From positions 5,208,001 to 5,272,000 of the forward strand of contig OZ244935.1 in the NCBI GenBank assembly GCA_965222005.1: DNA of 64,000 nucleotides, written 5' to 3'. Source of the stretch: CBDCTM01 sp965222005 (GTDB lineage: Bacteria; Bacteroidota; Bacteroidia; Chitinophagales; Saprospiraceae). The position numbers and the translations under genes were made by a program. How positions within the stretch are numbered: position 1 is the stretch's first letter; each line of letters opens with the position of its first letter. Below the pieces are notes generated by a model. The model saw only the letters and a list, made by a program, of their open reading frames with translations. It had not been told where the DNA came from and searched no databases. Below are positions 44,114-53,321 of the stretch, piece after piece.

Positions 44114-44317
44114 CTACTCTTCTCCCAACAAACTGTCAAGCTCAGCCTCTGTGTCGCGTAGCTTTTGGCGGCATTGGCGGATCAGTTGGCTGGCGCTACG
44201 GGCCTTTTCGCTCAACTCATCAATGGCAACCTCCTCCTGCTGTAAGGCATCCACTATCTGCTGAAGCTCATCCATTGCTTTCGCATAAGAAAACTGCTTT
44301 TGTTTTTTAGCGCACAT
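44114..44317 (-). CDS. xseB: Exodeoxyribonuclease VII small subunit
   Basis: 67 residues, the normal size. It reads FSYAKAMDELQQIVDALQQE then VAIDELSEKARSASQLIRQC and RQKLRDTEAELDSLL, the XseB two-helix hairpin. It overlaps the 3' end of xseA by 11 bases and is co-transcribed with it. It assembles around XseA to form the single-strand nuclease. Confidence 0.92.
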   Translation of the reverse strand: MCAKKQKQFSYAKAMDELQQIVDALQQEEVAIDELSEKARSASQLIRQCRQKLRDTEAELDSLLGEE

Positions 44318-45581
44318 CTTTACTTTTTTTAATCGTACTTTCTATCTCCCCTTGATGAAAGCGGGTTTTTAAAATTTGGCCTTCCTTCAGCTTTTTTGCC
44401 TGCTGCAAAGGCTGGCCATCCACTGTACTGATGGTGTAGCCACGACGCAGAATAGCCTCCGGATTCATCAAATTGGCCACTTCTTCGAGTTGTTGCAAGC
44501 GATTGTGGCTATTTTTTAGCAATCTTTGAAAATAGCCAGGCAACTCTTGCTCCACATACCGCAGCAGGCGTTCCTCTTTGCGCAGCTGTTGCCGCAAAGC
44601 CAACTGCAGGTTTTGCCCGGCCCGACTCAATTCCAATTCAGCCTGCCGAATGTGATGGCTGGCTGCCAAATTCAGTTGCTGGACAGATTGCAGCAGTCGG
44701 CCCTCGAAATTCATATTGTGATGGACTATAAAATCTGCCACAGCGGTAGGCGTTTTAAGGGCTTGGCTGGCGATACGATCCATGATGGTGGAATCGATAT
44801 CGTGGCCAATACCGGTGAATATCGGCAATGGCAAACGAGCAAGTTGCTGATTGAGGGCCAGGCTGTCGAAGGCTGCCAGGTCGAATCTACTACCACCACC
44901 TCGAATCACAGCCAGGCAGTCGAACTGCGCAGCATTTTGGCGGATGTGATGGATGTGAGCCATCATTTGCTCTTCCATCCGGCTGCCCTGCACAGGGGTA
45001 GCAAACAGCTCCAGGTGGAAAGTATAGCCAAAAGGGTTGTCGGAAAGTTGGCTTTTGAAGTCCTGCAGGCCGGCAGCTTTGGAAGAGCTCAATACGGCGA
45101 TGCGTTGCAGCACATCCGGTAAGGTCAGCGATTTGTTTTTATCCAGCAAGCCCTCTTTTTCCAATTGCTCCAAACTTTGCCGCCGCTGCAATTCGAGCTG
45201 CCCCAGAGTGTAGGCCGGATCTATATCTTCGACGATGTACTGGAGCCCATACACCTCGTGATAGCTTACTTTTATCTGGATCAATAACTGTAGCCCTTGC
45301 TGTAGCAATTGGTCGAAAGTGCGACCCAGCTTTCGCCGGAGGCGCTGATGATTGCGCTGCCAGAGGATGGCTTGGGCTCTGGCCACGATCTGGGCAGCAG
45401 AAGGCTCATCTTCCGATTTCTGAACCAAATCCAGGTAATAGTGGCCCCTTGATTGTTGCAATTGGATCAGCTCACAGCTTACCCACAGGGCATCGGACAG
45501 GTTGAGCGCCAATACTCTTCGGATGTATTCGTTGAGCTCGTATAAGGTGTATGTTTTCAAGCTGCCAGGTATAATTCCCAA
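44307..45581 (-). CDS. xseA: Exodeoxyribonuclease VII large subunit
   Basis: 424 residues with the XseA layout: N-terminal OB fold (LYELNEYIRRVLALNLSDAL; WVSCELIQLQQSRGHYYLDL), a central catalytic domain (RIAVLSSSKAAGLQDFKSQL; CLAVIRGGGSRFDLAAFDSL; IFTGIGHDIDSTIMDRIASQ), a coiled-coil (HHIRQAELELSRAGQNLQLA) and a C-terminal RRGYTIS segment. The conserved RGGGS and GHxxD are intact. It degrades single-stranded DNA from both ends to short oligonucleotides, in the cytoplasm. It ends in the overlap with xseB. Confidence 0.95.
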   Translation of the reverse strand: MGIIPGSLKTYTLYELNEYIRRVLALNLSDALWVSCELIQLQQSRGHYYLDLVQKSEDEPSAAQIVARAQAILWQRNHQRLRRKLGRTFDQLLQQGLQLLIQIKVSYHEVYGLQYIVEDIDPAYTLGQLELQRRQSLEQLEKEGLLDKNKSLTLPDVLQRIAVLSSSKAAGLQDFKSQLSDNPFGYTFHLELFATPVQGSRMEEQMMAHIHHIRQNAAQFDCLAVIRGGGSRFDLAAFDSLALNQQLARLPLPIFTGIGHDIDSTIMDRIASQALKTPTAVADFIVHHNMNFEGRLLQSVQQLNLAASHHIRQAELELSRAGQNLQLALRQQLRKEERLLRYVEQELPGYFQRLLKNSHNRLQQLEEVANLMNPEAILRRGYTISTVDGQPLQQAKKLKEGQILKTRFHQGEIESTIKKSKDVR

Positions 45582-45602
45582 GGATTCAATCGCAGCTCAG
45601 GC

Positions 45603-46808
45603 TCAGGCATTCAGTACTTCTTTCACTTTATCGGCCGCCTCTTTGAGCAGGATAGCAGAATGCACCTCGAGGCCGGAATTGTCGATAATCTCTTTGGCGA
45701 TGTCGGCATTGGTTCCCTGAAGCCGCACAATGATCGGCACATGGATGTTGCCCATATTCCGATAGGCATCCACTACCCCCTGCGCTACGCGGTCGCAACG
45801 CACAATACCGCCAAAAATATTGATCAAAATTGCTTTCACTCTTTCATCCCGCAGAATAATGCGGAAGGCTTTTTCCACCCGCTCGGCATCTGCTGTACCG
45901 CCGACATCCAGAAAATTGGCCGGCTCGCCACCGGAAAGCTTGATAATGTCCATCGTAGCCATTGCCAGCCCGGCACCATTGACCATACAACCTACATTGC
46001 CATCGAGATTGACATAATTGAGGCCGTGGCTTTTGGCTTCAACTTCTACGGGGTCCTCCTCGTCGGTATCGCGCCATGCTGCCAAATCTTTATGGCGGAA
46101 CAGGGCATTGTTGTCGAGGGTGACTTTGCAATCGACCGCCACGATGCGATCATCGGCCGTTTTGAGGCAGGGATTGATCTCAAACAGGCTGGCATCGCTT
46201 TTTACAAAGGCTTGGTAAAGCTTGGAGATGAAGCGGGTCATTTCTTTGAATACTTTACCGCTAAGCCCCAGGTTAAAGGCAATTTTGCGCGCCTGAAAAG
46301 CCTGCATGCCCAGCTGCGGGTCGATATATTCTTTGTGCACCTTGTCCGGTGTATGCGCAGCAACTTCTTCAATATCCATCCCTCCTTCGGTAGAATAAAT
46401 GATGACATTGCATTTGCGCTCTCGATCCATCAGTATGGATACGTAAAACTCTTCGCAAGCATCAAAGTCGGGAGCATAGGCATCTTCGGCGATGAGCACT
46501 TTGCGCACCAATTTGCCAGGGCCGTTAAGGCCGCCGGGGGTCTGGGGCGTTTTGAGCATCATACCGAGTATGCTGCCTGCCTGCTCTCTGAGCTCGGCTT
46601 CATTTTTCACCAGCTTTACTCCTCCTCCTTTACCACGTCCGCCAGCGTGTATTTGTGCTTTTACCACTGCGATTTGCGAGCCGCTTTGCGAGGCGATTTT
46701 TTGGTAAGCGGCCTGTGCTTCTTCCAGGTTGTTGGCTACCAGCCCCTCCTGAATGGCTACACCAAAGCTTTTGAGCAGCTCTTTGCCTTGATATTCGTGT
46801 AAATTCAT
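45603..46808 (-). CDS. sucC: Succinate-CoA ligase (ADP/GDP-forming), beta subunit
   Basis: 401 residues with MNLHEYQGKELLKSFGVAIQ at the start (ATP-grasp N-domain), VVKAQIHAGGRGKGGGVKLV (ATP loop), FEINPCLKTADDRIVAVDCK, GNVGCMVNGAGLAMATMDII, NFLDVGGTADAERVEKAF, and NIFGGIVRCDRVAQGV (ligase CoA domain). This is the standard SucC layout for the TCA-cycle step succinyl-CoA to succinate. No sucD is in the window. A strong promoter (46845-46875) lies 37 bases upstream, so it starts its own transcript. Confidence 0.97.
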   Translation of the reverse strand: MNLHEYQGKELLKSFGVAIQEGLVANNLEEAQAAYQKIASQSGSQIAVVKAQIHAGGRGKGGGVKLVKNEAELREQAGSILGMMLKTPQTPGGLNGPGKLVRKVLIAEDAYAPDFDACEEFYVSILMDRERKCNVIIYSTEGGMDIEEVAAHTPDKVHKEYIDPQLGMQAFQARKIAFNLGLSGKVFKEMTRFISKLYQAFVKSDASLFEINPCLKTADDRIVAVDCKVTLDNNALFRHKDLAAWRDTDEEDPVEVEAKSHGLNYVNLDGNVGCMVNGAGLAMATMDIIKLSGGEPANFLDVGGTADAERVEKAFRIILRDERVKAILINIFGGIVRCDRVAQGVVDAYRNMGNIHVPIIVRLQGTNADIAKEIIDNSGLEVHSAILLKEAADKVKEVLNA

Positions 46809-46844
46809 GTGTTATTTGGATTTAGGAAATTCAGAATGCGGCCT

Positions 46845-46875
46845 CAAAAGTACAGTATTTTTAAGGGATTACAAA
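46845..46875 (-). promoter_or_regulatory. sucC promoter
   Basis: On the minus strand TTTG (46872-46875), a 19-nt spacer and TACTTTTG (46845-46852), 37 bases before the sucC ATG. It fits the Bacteroidota consensus exactly. Confidence 0.8.
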
Positions 46876-46951
46876 TAGCGTTGCAGCTAATAAAGCTTAT
46901 TGGTGATGGCATTTTTTTACTTTTCCGTTCCATTTCACCGACCTTAGCTGC

Positions 46952-47716
46952 ATGTTGTATTTCCTTCAGGTTGCCTATAAAGGCACGGCCTATCATGGAT
47001 GGCAGCGCCAGATCAACGGTCTCAGCGTCCAGCAGGTATTGGAAGAGGCGATGACGAAGATATTCCGGCAATCGGTCCTTTTGCACGGTTGTGGGCGCAC
47101 CGATGCGGGGGTGCATGCCTCCCAGTTTTTTGCCCATACTCATATGCCGGAATCCCTGCCATCCGAATGGCGCAACTGGATCAATAAGCTGCTGCCAAAA
47201 GATATTGCTATACTGGCAGCCCATCCCCAGCAAGGCCAGCGGCATGCGCAATTTGATGCTACCAGCCGGACCTATCGCTATTACCTCCACCTGGATGTGG
47301 ACCCCTTTGTGGCAGAATTTTCTACCTTTTTCGACAGGCGCCCTTTTCTTTCCGCCTCTGTGCAAGAGTGTGTAGCTGAAATGCTTGGCAGCCTCAATTT
47401 TCGCGCCTTCTGCAAACAGCCCGACCAATATACCGACACGCTTTGCGAAATCCAGCAGTGCCGCTGGCATATCCACCCTTCCGGCCGCCGCTTTTGTTTC
47501 GAGATCACCGCCGACCGCTTTTTGAGGGGGATGGTGCGGCTGTTGGTGGGGAATTTGCTGGAGGTGGGAACGGGGCGGTTATCGGCAGAGCGTTTCCTGG
47601 CTGGCCTGCATCAGCAAGAGCCTTTGCCGCATTTTAAAATGGCTCATCCCCAAGGCTTGTATTTGGCGAAGGTGGTGTATCCGTATTTGGAGATACCTGC
47701 TGCGGAATTATTTTGA
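46952..47716 (+). CDS. truA: tRNA pseudouridine(38-40) synthase
   Basis: 254 residues. YFLQVAYKGTAYHGWQRQ (N-terminal strand), HGCGRTDAGVHASQFFAH (catalytic Asp51 in the RTDAGVHA signature), TSRTYRYYLHL, NFRAFCKQ and EITADRFLRGMVRLLVGNLL match TruA throughout. It isomerises uridine at positions 38-40 of tRNA anticodon stems. It diverges from sucC, with 143 bp between the starts. Length is normal. Confidence 0.96.
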   Translation: MLYFLQVAYKGTAYHGWQRQINGLSVQQVLEEAMTKIFRQSVLLHGCGRTDAGVHASQFFAHTHMPESLPSEWRNWINKLLPKDIAILAAHPQQGQRHAQFDATSRTYRYYLHLDVDPFVAEFSTFFDRRPFLSASVQECVAEMLGSLNFRAFCKQPDQYTDTLCEIQQCRWHIHPSGRRFCFEITADRFLRGMVRLLVGNLLEVGTGRLSAERFLAGLHQQEPLPHFKMAHPQGLYLAKVVYPYLEIPAAELF

Positions 47717-48082
47717 CGAAGGTTTTTAGAAACTGTTGACTTGGCTGCAAAAAGCGTTTTGCTAATATTTGGAAAATGTTTATCTTGTGAAAGCAGTGGT
47801 TTCCTTCCCCGACAAACACCACAAAAACATTGTACTTGCTAAGATGTCTTTTGTTTAGAATAAAGTATCCGCAATGGTGGATTTATTGATGATTTTAAAA
47901 AATTAATAAATTCAACATCGGTACCTGACTGTGGTCAGGCAACAATTGGCACCACCGACACTCAGCCAAAAAGCTGAAATCCCCTATACCTGTTTGCTGT
48001 ATCCCATCGCATGTTAAACCACCTGCCTTTTATGAGCTAATCGTTCGTCAACGGGGGTATCCATCCCAATCAAAAGCGGACT
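47717..48082. other. 366-bp intergenic region upstream of the hybrid sensor
   Basis: It contains one copy of a 30-nt repeat (47731-47760, listed separately) and a small hairpin CCTGAC-tgtg-GTCAGG at 47924-47939. No gene is seen and no clear promoter consensus; TATCTTG at about 47782 is the nearest. Confidence 0.45.
47731..47760. repeat. 30-nt intergenic repeat, copy 1
   Basis: Matches 52587-52616 at 27 of 30 positions around the core ACTTGGCTGCAAAA. Each copy lies upstream of a gene on the plus strand (about 320 and 130 bases), so it may be a shared regulatory site. Confidence 0.6.
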
Positions 48083-50881
48083 ATGGAAAGAAAATCATTA
48101 TTCCCAAAAATCCTAATTCAGGGAATCCTTTTTAGCCTGTATATTTCAATGGTGGCTTCGGCGCAAAGCTCCCACATCGACTCACTCCAGTCTTTGCTTC
48201 GTCAGCCGCTGGATGATACCCTCCGTTGGGAAGTACTAAAAAATATTACAGAATATTACATTCAAAACCATCCCGACTCTGCGGAATATTATGCCGAAAA
48301 ATGCCTTCGATTGGCGGAAGATAAACTCCCTGAAAAGCGGTCGCTTAGTTACACTCTTTGGGGTGCATATTATACCGAAAATCAAAACTATCTGAAGGCA
48401 TCAGAAGTGCTGCACAAAGCTCTCAACGTGGCCAAGGCTGAAAACTGCCTGACTTGCAAACTGGAAGTTCTCAATGAGTTGTTTTTGATATCCTACGATC
48501 AACAAGACTACGACAAAGCCCTCGGTTTTTTAAAAGAAAATTATCGTACTGCGTACCAACTAGAAGACAGTCTTCTTTTGGCCAAAGCTGCAACCAACCT
48601 CTCCCTGGTTTATGGAGCGATACCCCAAAACGACTCCGCAGCATTCTACGCCTACAAGGGAATCGAAATTGCCAAGGCTATTCAAGCACACAGATACATC
48701 CGATATTGCTACAACAACCTCGGAATCATCCACGAAAATAAAAAGGAGTACACCAAAGCGGTAGAAAATTTTAAAGAGGTAGCGCGCTATGCCGCCAAAG
48801 CAGGAGATAAGGAAATGGAAGCCACCGGCTATTTTAATGTCGCCAGTTCCAGCATTCTGGAGGGCCACCTGGACACAGCAGCCCTCTACCTGGAACGTGC
48901 AAAGCAGCGTTTTGAAGAACTGAAGCGAAAAGACCTCCTGGCTTATTACTACGAAGGGATATCGGAATTTTGGGCACTCAAAAATGACCATGAAAAGGCA
49001 TTAGCTTATTTCAAACGAGCGACGGCCCTTCGCGACTCTCTCCAAAAAGATATGTACGGTAAAAATCTTGCGGAAGCCGAAACCAAATTCAACACCAGTG
49101 AAAAAGAAGCCCAATTGGCTGAACAAGCTCTTATAATCGAACGGCAGAGCAACAATCAGAAAAACATTCTTATCGGAAGTATCCTAGTATTCCTACTCCT
49201 TTTTGCCCTGTTTCAGTACTTCCGCCATCGCCAAAAGATCAAAGCTGGCGAAACCCAGCTAGCCCTCCAGCTCGAACACGCTGAGGCCAAAAAACTCCGC
49301 GAGATCGACCAGATGAAATCCACATTCTTCGCCAACATCTCTCATGAATTCCGCACGCCACTAACTTTGATTAAAACACCCTTGCAAGACCTGATAAAAG
49401 GCAACAATAAAGATAAAGACCACGTCCAGAAATATTACCGCATTATGAACCGCAACGCTGACCGGCTGCTTTCTCTCGTCAACCAATTGCTGGATTTAGC
49501 CAAACTTGAAAGTGGCAAAATGCAGTTGCAGGCTACAGAGGAAGACATCGTACAGCTCGTCCGCACCCTCACCTGGTCTTTTGAAAGCCTGGCGGCCAAA
49601 AAGGATATTCGCCTCACGCTTGATGTACCCAATGCCCCTGTATGGCTATGGCTCGACAAAGACAAAGTGGAAAAAATACTCGCCAATCTGTTATCCAATG
49701 CTTTTAAATTTACCTCCGGAGAAGGTTGCGTTTCTGTTACGCTCCTTGTAGAAGAAGCTGAAGTTGTCATCCAGGTAAGTGATACGGGCATTGGGCTGCC
49801 AAACGATCAATTGGAACACATTTTTGAACGCTTCTATCAATCAGCCCACACCTCTGATCTGCAGGCCAGCAGCGGCATTGGATTGGCCCTGACAAAGGAG
49901 CTGGTCGAATTGCACGGAGGTATTATAGAGGTTGTCAGCCAAGAAGGAGTGGGCAGTACTTTTACGGTAAAGCTCCTCCGGGGCAGCGCCCATTTAATGC
50001 CCGAAGATATGAGTAAGACGGCTCATAGGTACCAGAGTTCCCCTCCAGTCTTTGCCAAAAAGAATAAGGCAAACCAGCCTTTGCTGAAAAACAATGCCCC
50101 CCCAACCGTAATTCAGGAAACCCTGGCCTCCGTCAGCAACTTACCCCTGCTGCTTATTGTGGAAGATAATGCCGATGTGCGGACTTACATCCGCGATCGC
50201 ATCGGCAGTGGCTACAAAATAATGGAAGCCGAAAATGGTCGCCTCGGTCTCGATATCGCCCTGGAACAAATCCCTGACCTTATTCTCTCTGATGTAATGA
50301 TGCCCGAAATGGATGGAACGGAAATGTGCCGTCAACTGAAATCAAATGATAAAACCAGCCACATCCCCATCATCATGCTCACTGCCCGATCAGACCAATC
50401 CGACAAGCTGGAAGGCCTCCATTCCGGTGCTGACGACTATCTTACCAAACCCTTTGATGGAGAAGAACTTAAGGTACGGATCGACAATCTCATCCAGCGG
50501 CAACAGCAGATGCGAAAAAAATTCAAGCTCGGACATCCTTTTCAGTCCACAGGGCGGGTAGTTTCTTCTGTTGATGAAGTTTTTCTAAAAAAGGTGATGA
50601 AATCCATCGAAGACAATCTCGACGACGAAGATTTTAGTATCGAACAATTGGCAAAGGGTGTGTCGATGAGCCGTAGCCAACTGCACCGCAAGATCAAAGC
50701 CCTATCGGGGCTGTCCCCTAGTGTTTTCCTTCGAACAATCCGGCTGGACAGGGGCAAACAACTCCTGGAACAAAAAGCAGGCAATGCTTCTGAAGTGGCC
50801 TTTATGGTGGGATTCAGCAGTACCACTTATTTTGCGACTTGTTTTAAGGAACAGTTTGGGCTTTCTCCCAGTGAAGTTTAA
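48083..50881 (+). CDS. Hybrid two-component sensor (TPR sensor, kinase, receiver, AraC-type DNA-binding domain)
   Basis: 932 residues. Signal/anchor at 1-27; TPR-like repeats at about 35-350 (YYIQNHPDSAEYYAEKCLRL; YNNLGIIHENKKEYTKAVEN) facing the periplasm; a membrane helix at about 360-380 (ILIGSILVFLLLFALFQYF); HisKA with FFANISHEFRTPLTLIKTPL (His421); HATPase with LANLLSNAFKFT, VSDTGIGLP and SSGIGLALTKELV; receiver with LLIVEDNADVR, LILSDVMMPEMDG (Asp737) and LTARSDQSDK; then an AraC-type HTH (DFSIEQLAKGVSMSRSQLHR; EVAFMVGFSSTTYFATCFKE). It senses an unknown periplasmic signal and directly controls genes. The next genes (lipocalin-like and DUF4440 secreted proteins) are candidate targets, one sharing a 30-nt upstream repeat with it. 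Confidence 0.92.
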   Translation: MERKSLFPKILIQGILFSLYISMVASAQSSHIDSLQSLLRQPLDDTLRWEVLKNITEYYIQNHPDSAEYYAEKCLRLAEDKLPEKRSLSYTLWGAYYTENQNYLKASEVLHKALNVAKAENCLTCKLEVLNELFLISYDQQDYDKALGFLKENYRTAYQLEDSLLLAKAATNLSLVYGAIPQNDSAAFYAYKGIEIAKAIQAHRYIRYCYNNLGIIHENKKEYTKAVENFKEVARYAAKAGDKEMEATGYFNVASSSILEGHLDTAALYLERAKQRFEELKRKDLLAYYYEGISEFWALKNDHEKALAYFKRATALRDSLQKDMYGKNLAEAETKFNTSEKEAQLAEQALIIERQSNNQKNILIGSILVFLLLFALFQYFRHRQKIKAGETQLALQLEHAEAKKLREIDQMKSTFFANISHEFRTPLTLIKTPLQDLIKGNNKDKDHVQKYYRIMNRNADRLLSLVNQLLDLAKLESGKMQLQATEEDIVQLVRTLTWSFESLAAKKDIRLTLDVPNAPVWLWLDKDKVEKILANLLSNAFKFTSGEGCVSVTLLVEEAEVVIQVSDTGIGLPNDQLEHIFERFYQSAHTSDLQASSGIGLALTKELVELHGGIIEVVSQEGVGSTFTVKLLRGSAHLMPEDMSKTAHRYQSSPPVFAKKNKANQPLLKNNAPPTVIQETLASVSNLPLLLIVEDNADVRTYIRDRIGSGYKIMEAENGRLGLDIALEQIPDLILSDVMMPEMDGTEMCRQLKSNDKTSHIPIIMLTARSDQSDKLEGLHSGADDYLTKPFDGEELKVRIDNLIQRQQQMRKKFKLGHPFQSTGRVVSSVDEVFLKKVMKSIEDNLDDEDFSIEQLAKGVSMSRSQLHRKIKALSGLSPSVFLRTIRLDRGKQLLEQKAGNASEVAFMVGFSSTTYFATCFKEQFGLSPSEV

Positions 50882-51041
50882 CCAGTTTTTTCAAAAACAA
50901 CACCAGACTTTTCTACCAAAAATCTATTTTTTGCTTTTTCAAGCCCAGCACAAACAGCTGATTATCAATGCTTTAGGCCAACATGCAACATAGTTTGACA
51001 CCTTTGCGACATGGTTTAATGCGCCAACCATGCTCCCCACC

Positions 51042-51049
51042 TACCTTTG
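51042..51049 (+). promoter_or_regulatory. -7 box (TACCTTTG)
   Basis: A perfect TAnnTTTG lies 93 bases before the ATG of the lipocalin-like protein. The -33 region shows only TTTA. Confidence 0.4.
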
Positions 51050-51141
51050 TGTTGTGCTTTTGATGAAACTCGCAAATGGCAATCCAAACTACTTTCACAT
51101 ATCAAAGAGTAATGTTTATTTCACCACAATTTCTGTTAACA

Positions 51142-52440
51142 ATGAAAAACTCAATGTATTTCTCACCCGCCATTTTCCGAAACGTCTTTTTTCTGCTAGT
51201 ATTAAGCACTACACAGCTTGAGGCCCAAGCTCTCGTCGGCAAATGGGAAACCAAAGGTTATGATCAAAAATTTCACTTCACGGCTGATGGCCTTTTTCGG
51301 TATCAAACACCTGACAACGATGCATACGGGTTATACCAGATGGACAATAATACGCTGGTAATTGTCCCGATGAACGACTCTGACAACGCCCTTTTTTATG
51401 AGTTGTCCAGCACCGACAGGCGGCATATAACACTGACAGAGGTAGAATCCGGAAGTGCCATTCCGCTTACTCGATTGGGAGCTCCCGAAATTCCATCGGA
51501 TATGGCTCTCCAACTCGAACCCATCATGGCCGAATGGAGGAAACTCACTTCAGTCGACAATTCTGACGCTTCCGAAGAAAACAATGAGGGGGGTATTGAA
51601 ACGACACCTGCAAATCCCGGTAGTACCTATGGCAGCCACGATTCTTCTCAACAATATCACTCCGCAAATGAAATTGGCAACAAACCTCCCAAAGACCTTT
51701 CCCTCGTTGGCTGCTGGGAAGATGTGGACGATATTGGATCTCCCTTTGTCTTTGATGAAAACGGCTTTTTCAAACACGGTGATTATAACGGCGATGACAG
51801 AGTGTGGGGATATGAGGGCTTGTACGAATTTGATGGCCAAACGCTCACTGTTCATGTACATGCCGGTGGAGGTCTGTCCATGACAGTTGGCGAATCTTAC
51901 ACCTATCCCATTGAAAACTTATCTCGCTCCAATATGACGATGAACCATGGCAAAATATTTGACGGGAGCTATTACAAGCCCCGTTATCGTAAGACTAGCC
52001 GCTACCAGATCACCTCTAGGGATAAAAATACCATTCAGGCAGTTGCTAACACAAAAAACCTCACCGATACCAAATGGCGAAGTGGTGGAACGGATTACCT
52101 TTTCCTACAGCCCGATTACCTCATCGTCCGCAAAAACGGGCATTCCAATAGTATGCAATGGCACTTCAATGGCAACACCCTTTGGATGAAAGAGATCAGC
52201 GGCCGGAATGATGACTACACCCAGTTGGGGGTTGTTACCCGCTGGACCCACGAGGCCATCACCCTTTCAGGTTCGGGAGGTAACATTCAGTTAAAATCCG
52301 GGAAAAACGTCGCTAATCTAAGTTCAACGGAACAATCTCTATACATCAACTATCTCAAACTGAATCAGGCTGCCACCTTTCAGGCTATTATCGGAATCGG
52401 TCAGGGGGCCGGGCTCTATGATGTGGAGTGGAGATACTAA
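51142..52440 (+). CDS. Secreted protein with three lipocalin-like domains
   Basis: 432 residues from ATG 51142, with signal MKNSMYFSPAIFRNVFFLLV and cleavage after LEAQ; an ATG at 51076 would add 22 residues before it. Three similar beta-domains follow, each opening with a [L]xGxW motif: ALVGKWETKGYDQKFHFTAD (about 28), LSLVGCWEDVDDIGSPFVFD (about 190) and NLTDTKWRSGGTDYLFLQPD (about 310). Each then has a glycine hinge and a hydrophobic strand (GLYQMDNNTLVIV; GLYEFDGQTLTVHV; MQWHFNGNTLWMKE). Such domains (DUF5640/lipocalin-like) bind ligands or report cell-surface state. The gene may be regulated by the hybrid sensor just upstream. It carries no T9SS signal. Confidence 0.6.
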   Translation: MKNSMYFSPAIFRNVFFLLVLSTTQLEAQALVGKWETKGYDQKFHFTADGLFRYQTPDNDAYGLYQMDNNTLVIVPMNDSDNALFYELSSTDRRHITLTEVESGSAIPLTRLGAPEIPSDMALQLEPIMAEWRKLTSVDNSDASEENNEGGIETTPANPGSTYGSHDSSQQYHSANEIGNKPPKDLSLVGCWEDVDDIGSPFVFDENGFFKHGDYNGDDRVWGYEGLYEFDGQTLTVHVHAGGGLSMTVGESYTYPIENLSRSNMTMNHGKIFDGSYYKPRYRKTSRYQITSRDKNTIQAVANTKNLTDTKWRSGGTDYLFLQPDYLIVRKNGHSNSMQWHFNGNTLWMKEISGRNDDYTQLGVVTRWTHEAITLSGSGGNIQLKSGKNVANLSSTEQSLYINYLKLNQAATFQAIIGIGQGAGLYDVEWRY

Positions 52441-52586
52441 GTGAGGCTGGGTTTAAGCCTTATGGAAAAACTGCCGGAAGACTCTTGATTAGGCGGGCGC
52501 TTTTATCGGGGTCTTCCAAATCCCCTCTTTTGCCTTTGCAAGCCTCTGCAAACAACCAGCACGATCTCTAAATGAAGCCATCCAAA

Positions 52587-52616
52587 AACTGCTCACTTGG
52601 CTGCAAAATGCGTTTT
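52587..52616. repeat. 30-nt intergenic repeat, copy 2
   Basis: Copy 2 of the element at 47731-47760, with three mismatches. It lies in the 306-bp gap (52441-52746) between the lipocalin-like and DUF4440 genes; the rest of that gap holds nothing recognisable. Confidence 0.6.
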
Positions 52617-52746
52617 TGAGTAATGGATGCATCTTCTTTATGTCAGATCAGCTGGTGGTGCCCTCCGAAAGTCCCAGCTGATATGTGGCAGCAATTTTCT
52701 ATTTTTATGCCGTTTGCTATCCTCCAATCCTTAAACAATCGCAAAT

Positions 52747-53211
52747 ATGAAAAAACAGTTGTTATGGACCTGCCTGCTGAGCATTCCATTGCTTCTGCCC
52801 GCCCAGCAATTTTATGGCGAGCAGGCTGAGATAGATGCTATCCTTAGCAAAGTTCGGCAGTTTTCACAATTCGTCATGCAAAGTGATTACGATGGAATAG
52901 CTGGTACTTATACCCTGGACGGGAAGATATTTCCCAACAATGCTGACATCATTACTGGCTTCGAAGCGATCAAAAAGCGATGGACTTTACCGGAAGGGAT
53001 TCGTATTAGCTATCATAAGATTAAACCCCTGGAGATCAGGGTTTTAGGTGAATTTGCTCATGACCACGGCTATTACGAAGGCACTACCATTCGGGCTGAC
53101 GGCAGCACTTCCGACTGGAAGGGCAAGTATGTAGTGGTTTGGCAAAAAGTAGATGGCCAATGGCTCATGTACCTGGATATTTGGAACCGGATTGCAAACC
53201 AGGACGAGTAG
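52747..53211 (+). CDS. Secreted SnoaL/DUF4440-like protein
   Basis: 154 residues with signal peptide MKKQLLWTCLLSIPLLLPAQ. The core is an NTF2-like cone: ILSKVRQFSQFVMQSDYDGI, GTYTLDGKIFPNNADIITGF, EAIKKRW, FAHDHGYYEGTTI, then KGKYVVVWQKVDGQWLMYLD. DUF4440/SnoaL proteins have ketosteroid-isomerase-like folds, often without known activity. Export is unusual for enzymes of this type but common for Bacteroidota copies. One copy of the 30-nt repeat lies 130 bases upstream, and a hairpin terminator follows (53250-53288). Confidence 0.8.
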   Translation: MKKQLLWTCLLSIPLLLPAQQFYGEQAEIDAILSKVRQFSQFVMQSDYDGIAGTYTLDGKIFPNNADIITGFEAIKKRWTLPEGIRISYHKIKPLEIRVLGEFAHDHGYYEGTTIRADGSTSDWKGKYVVVWQKVDGQWLMYLDIWNRIANQDE

Positions 53212-53249
53212 CGAAATCCATTTTAACTTCTGGATAACTACCTGCAATA

Positions 53250-53288
53250 AGTAATGGCCAATTAATAAGTTATTGATTGGCCATTACT
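53250..53288 (+). terminator. Hairpin after the DUF4440 gene
   Basis: A perfect 13-bp inverted repeat (AGTAATGGCCAAT with ATTGGCCATTACT), 13-nt loop, followed by AAAGCTTTTTC. It works as a terminator for the plus strand, though the T-run begins seven bases after the stem. Confidence 0.55.
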
Positions 53289-53321
53289 AAAGCTTTTTCT
53301 TAATCTGTATGCCTAGATATT

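Noticed and set aside
45660..46802. 380-codon plus-strand ORF
   Set aside because: Exact antisense of sucC, which has a complete family match and a promoter.
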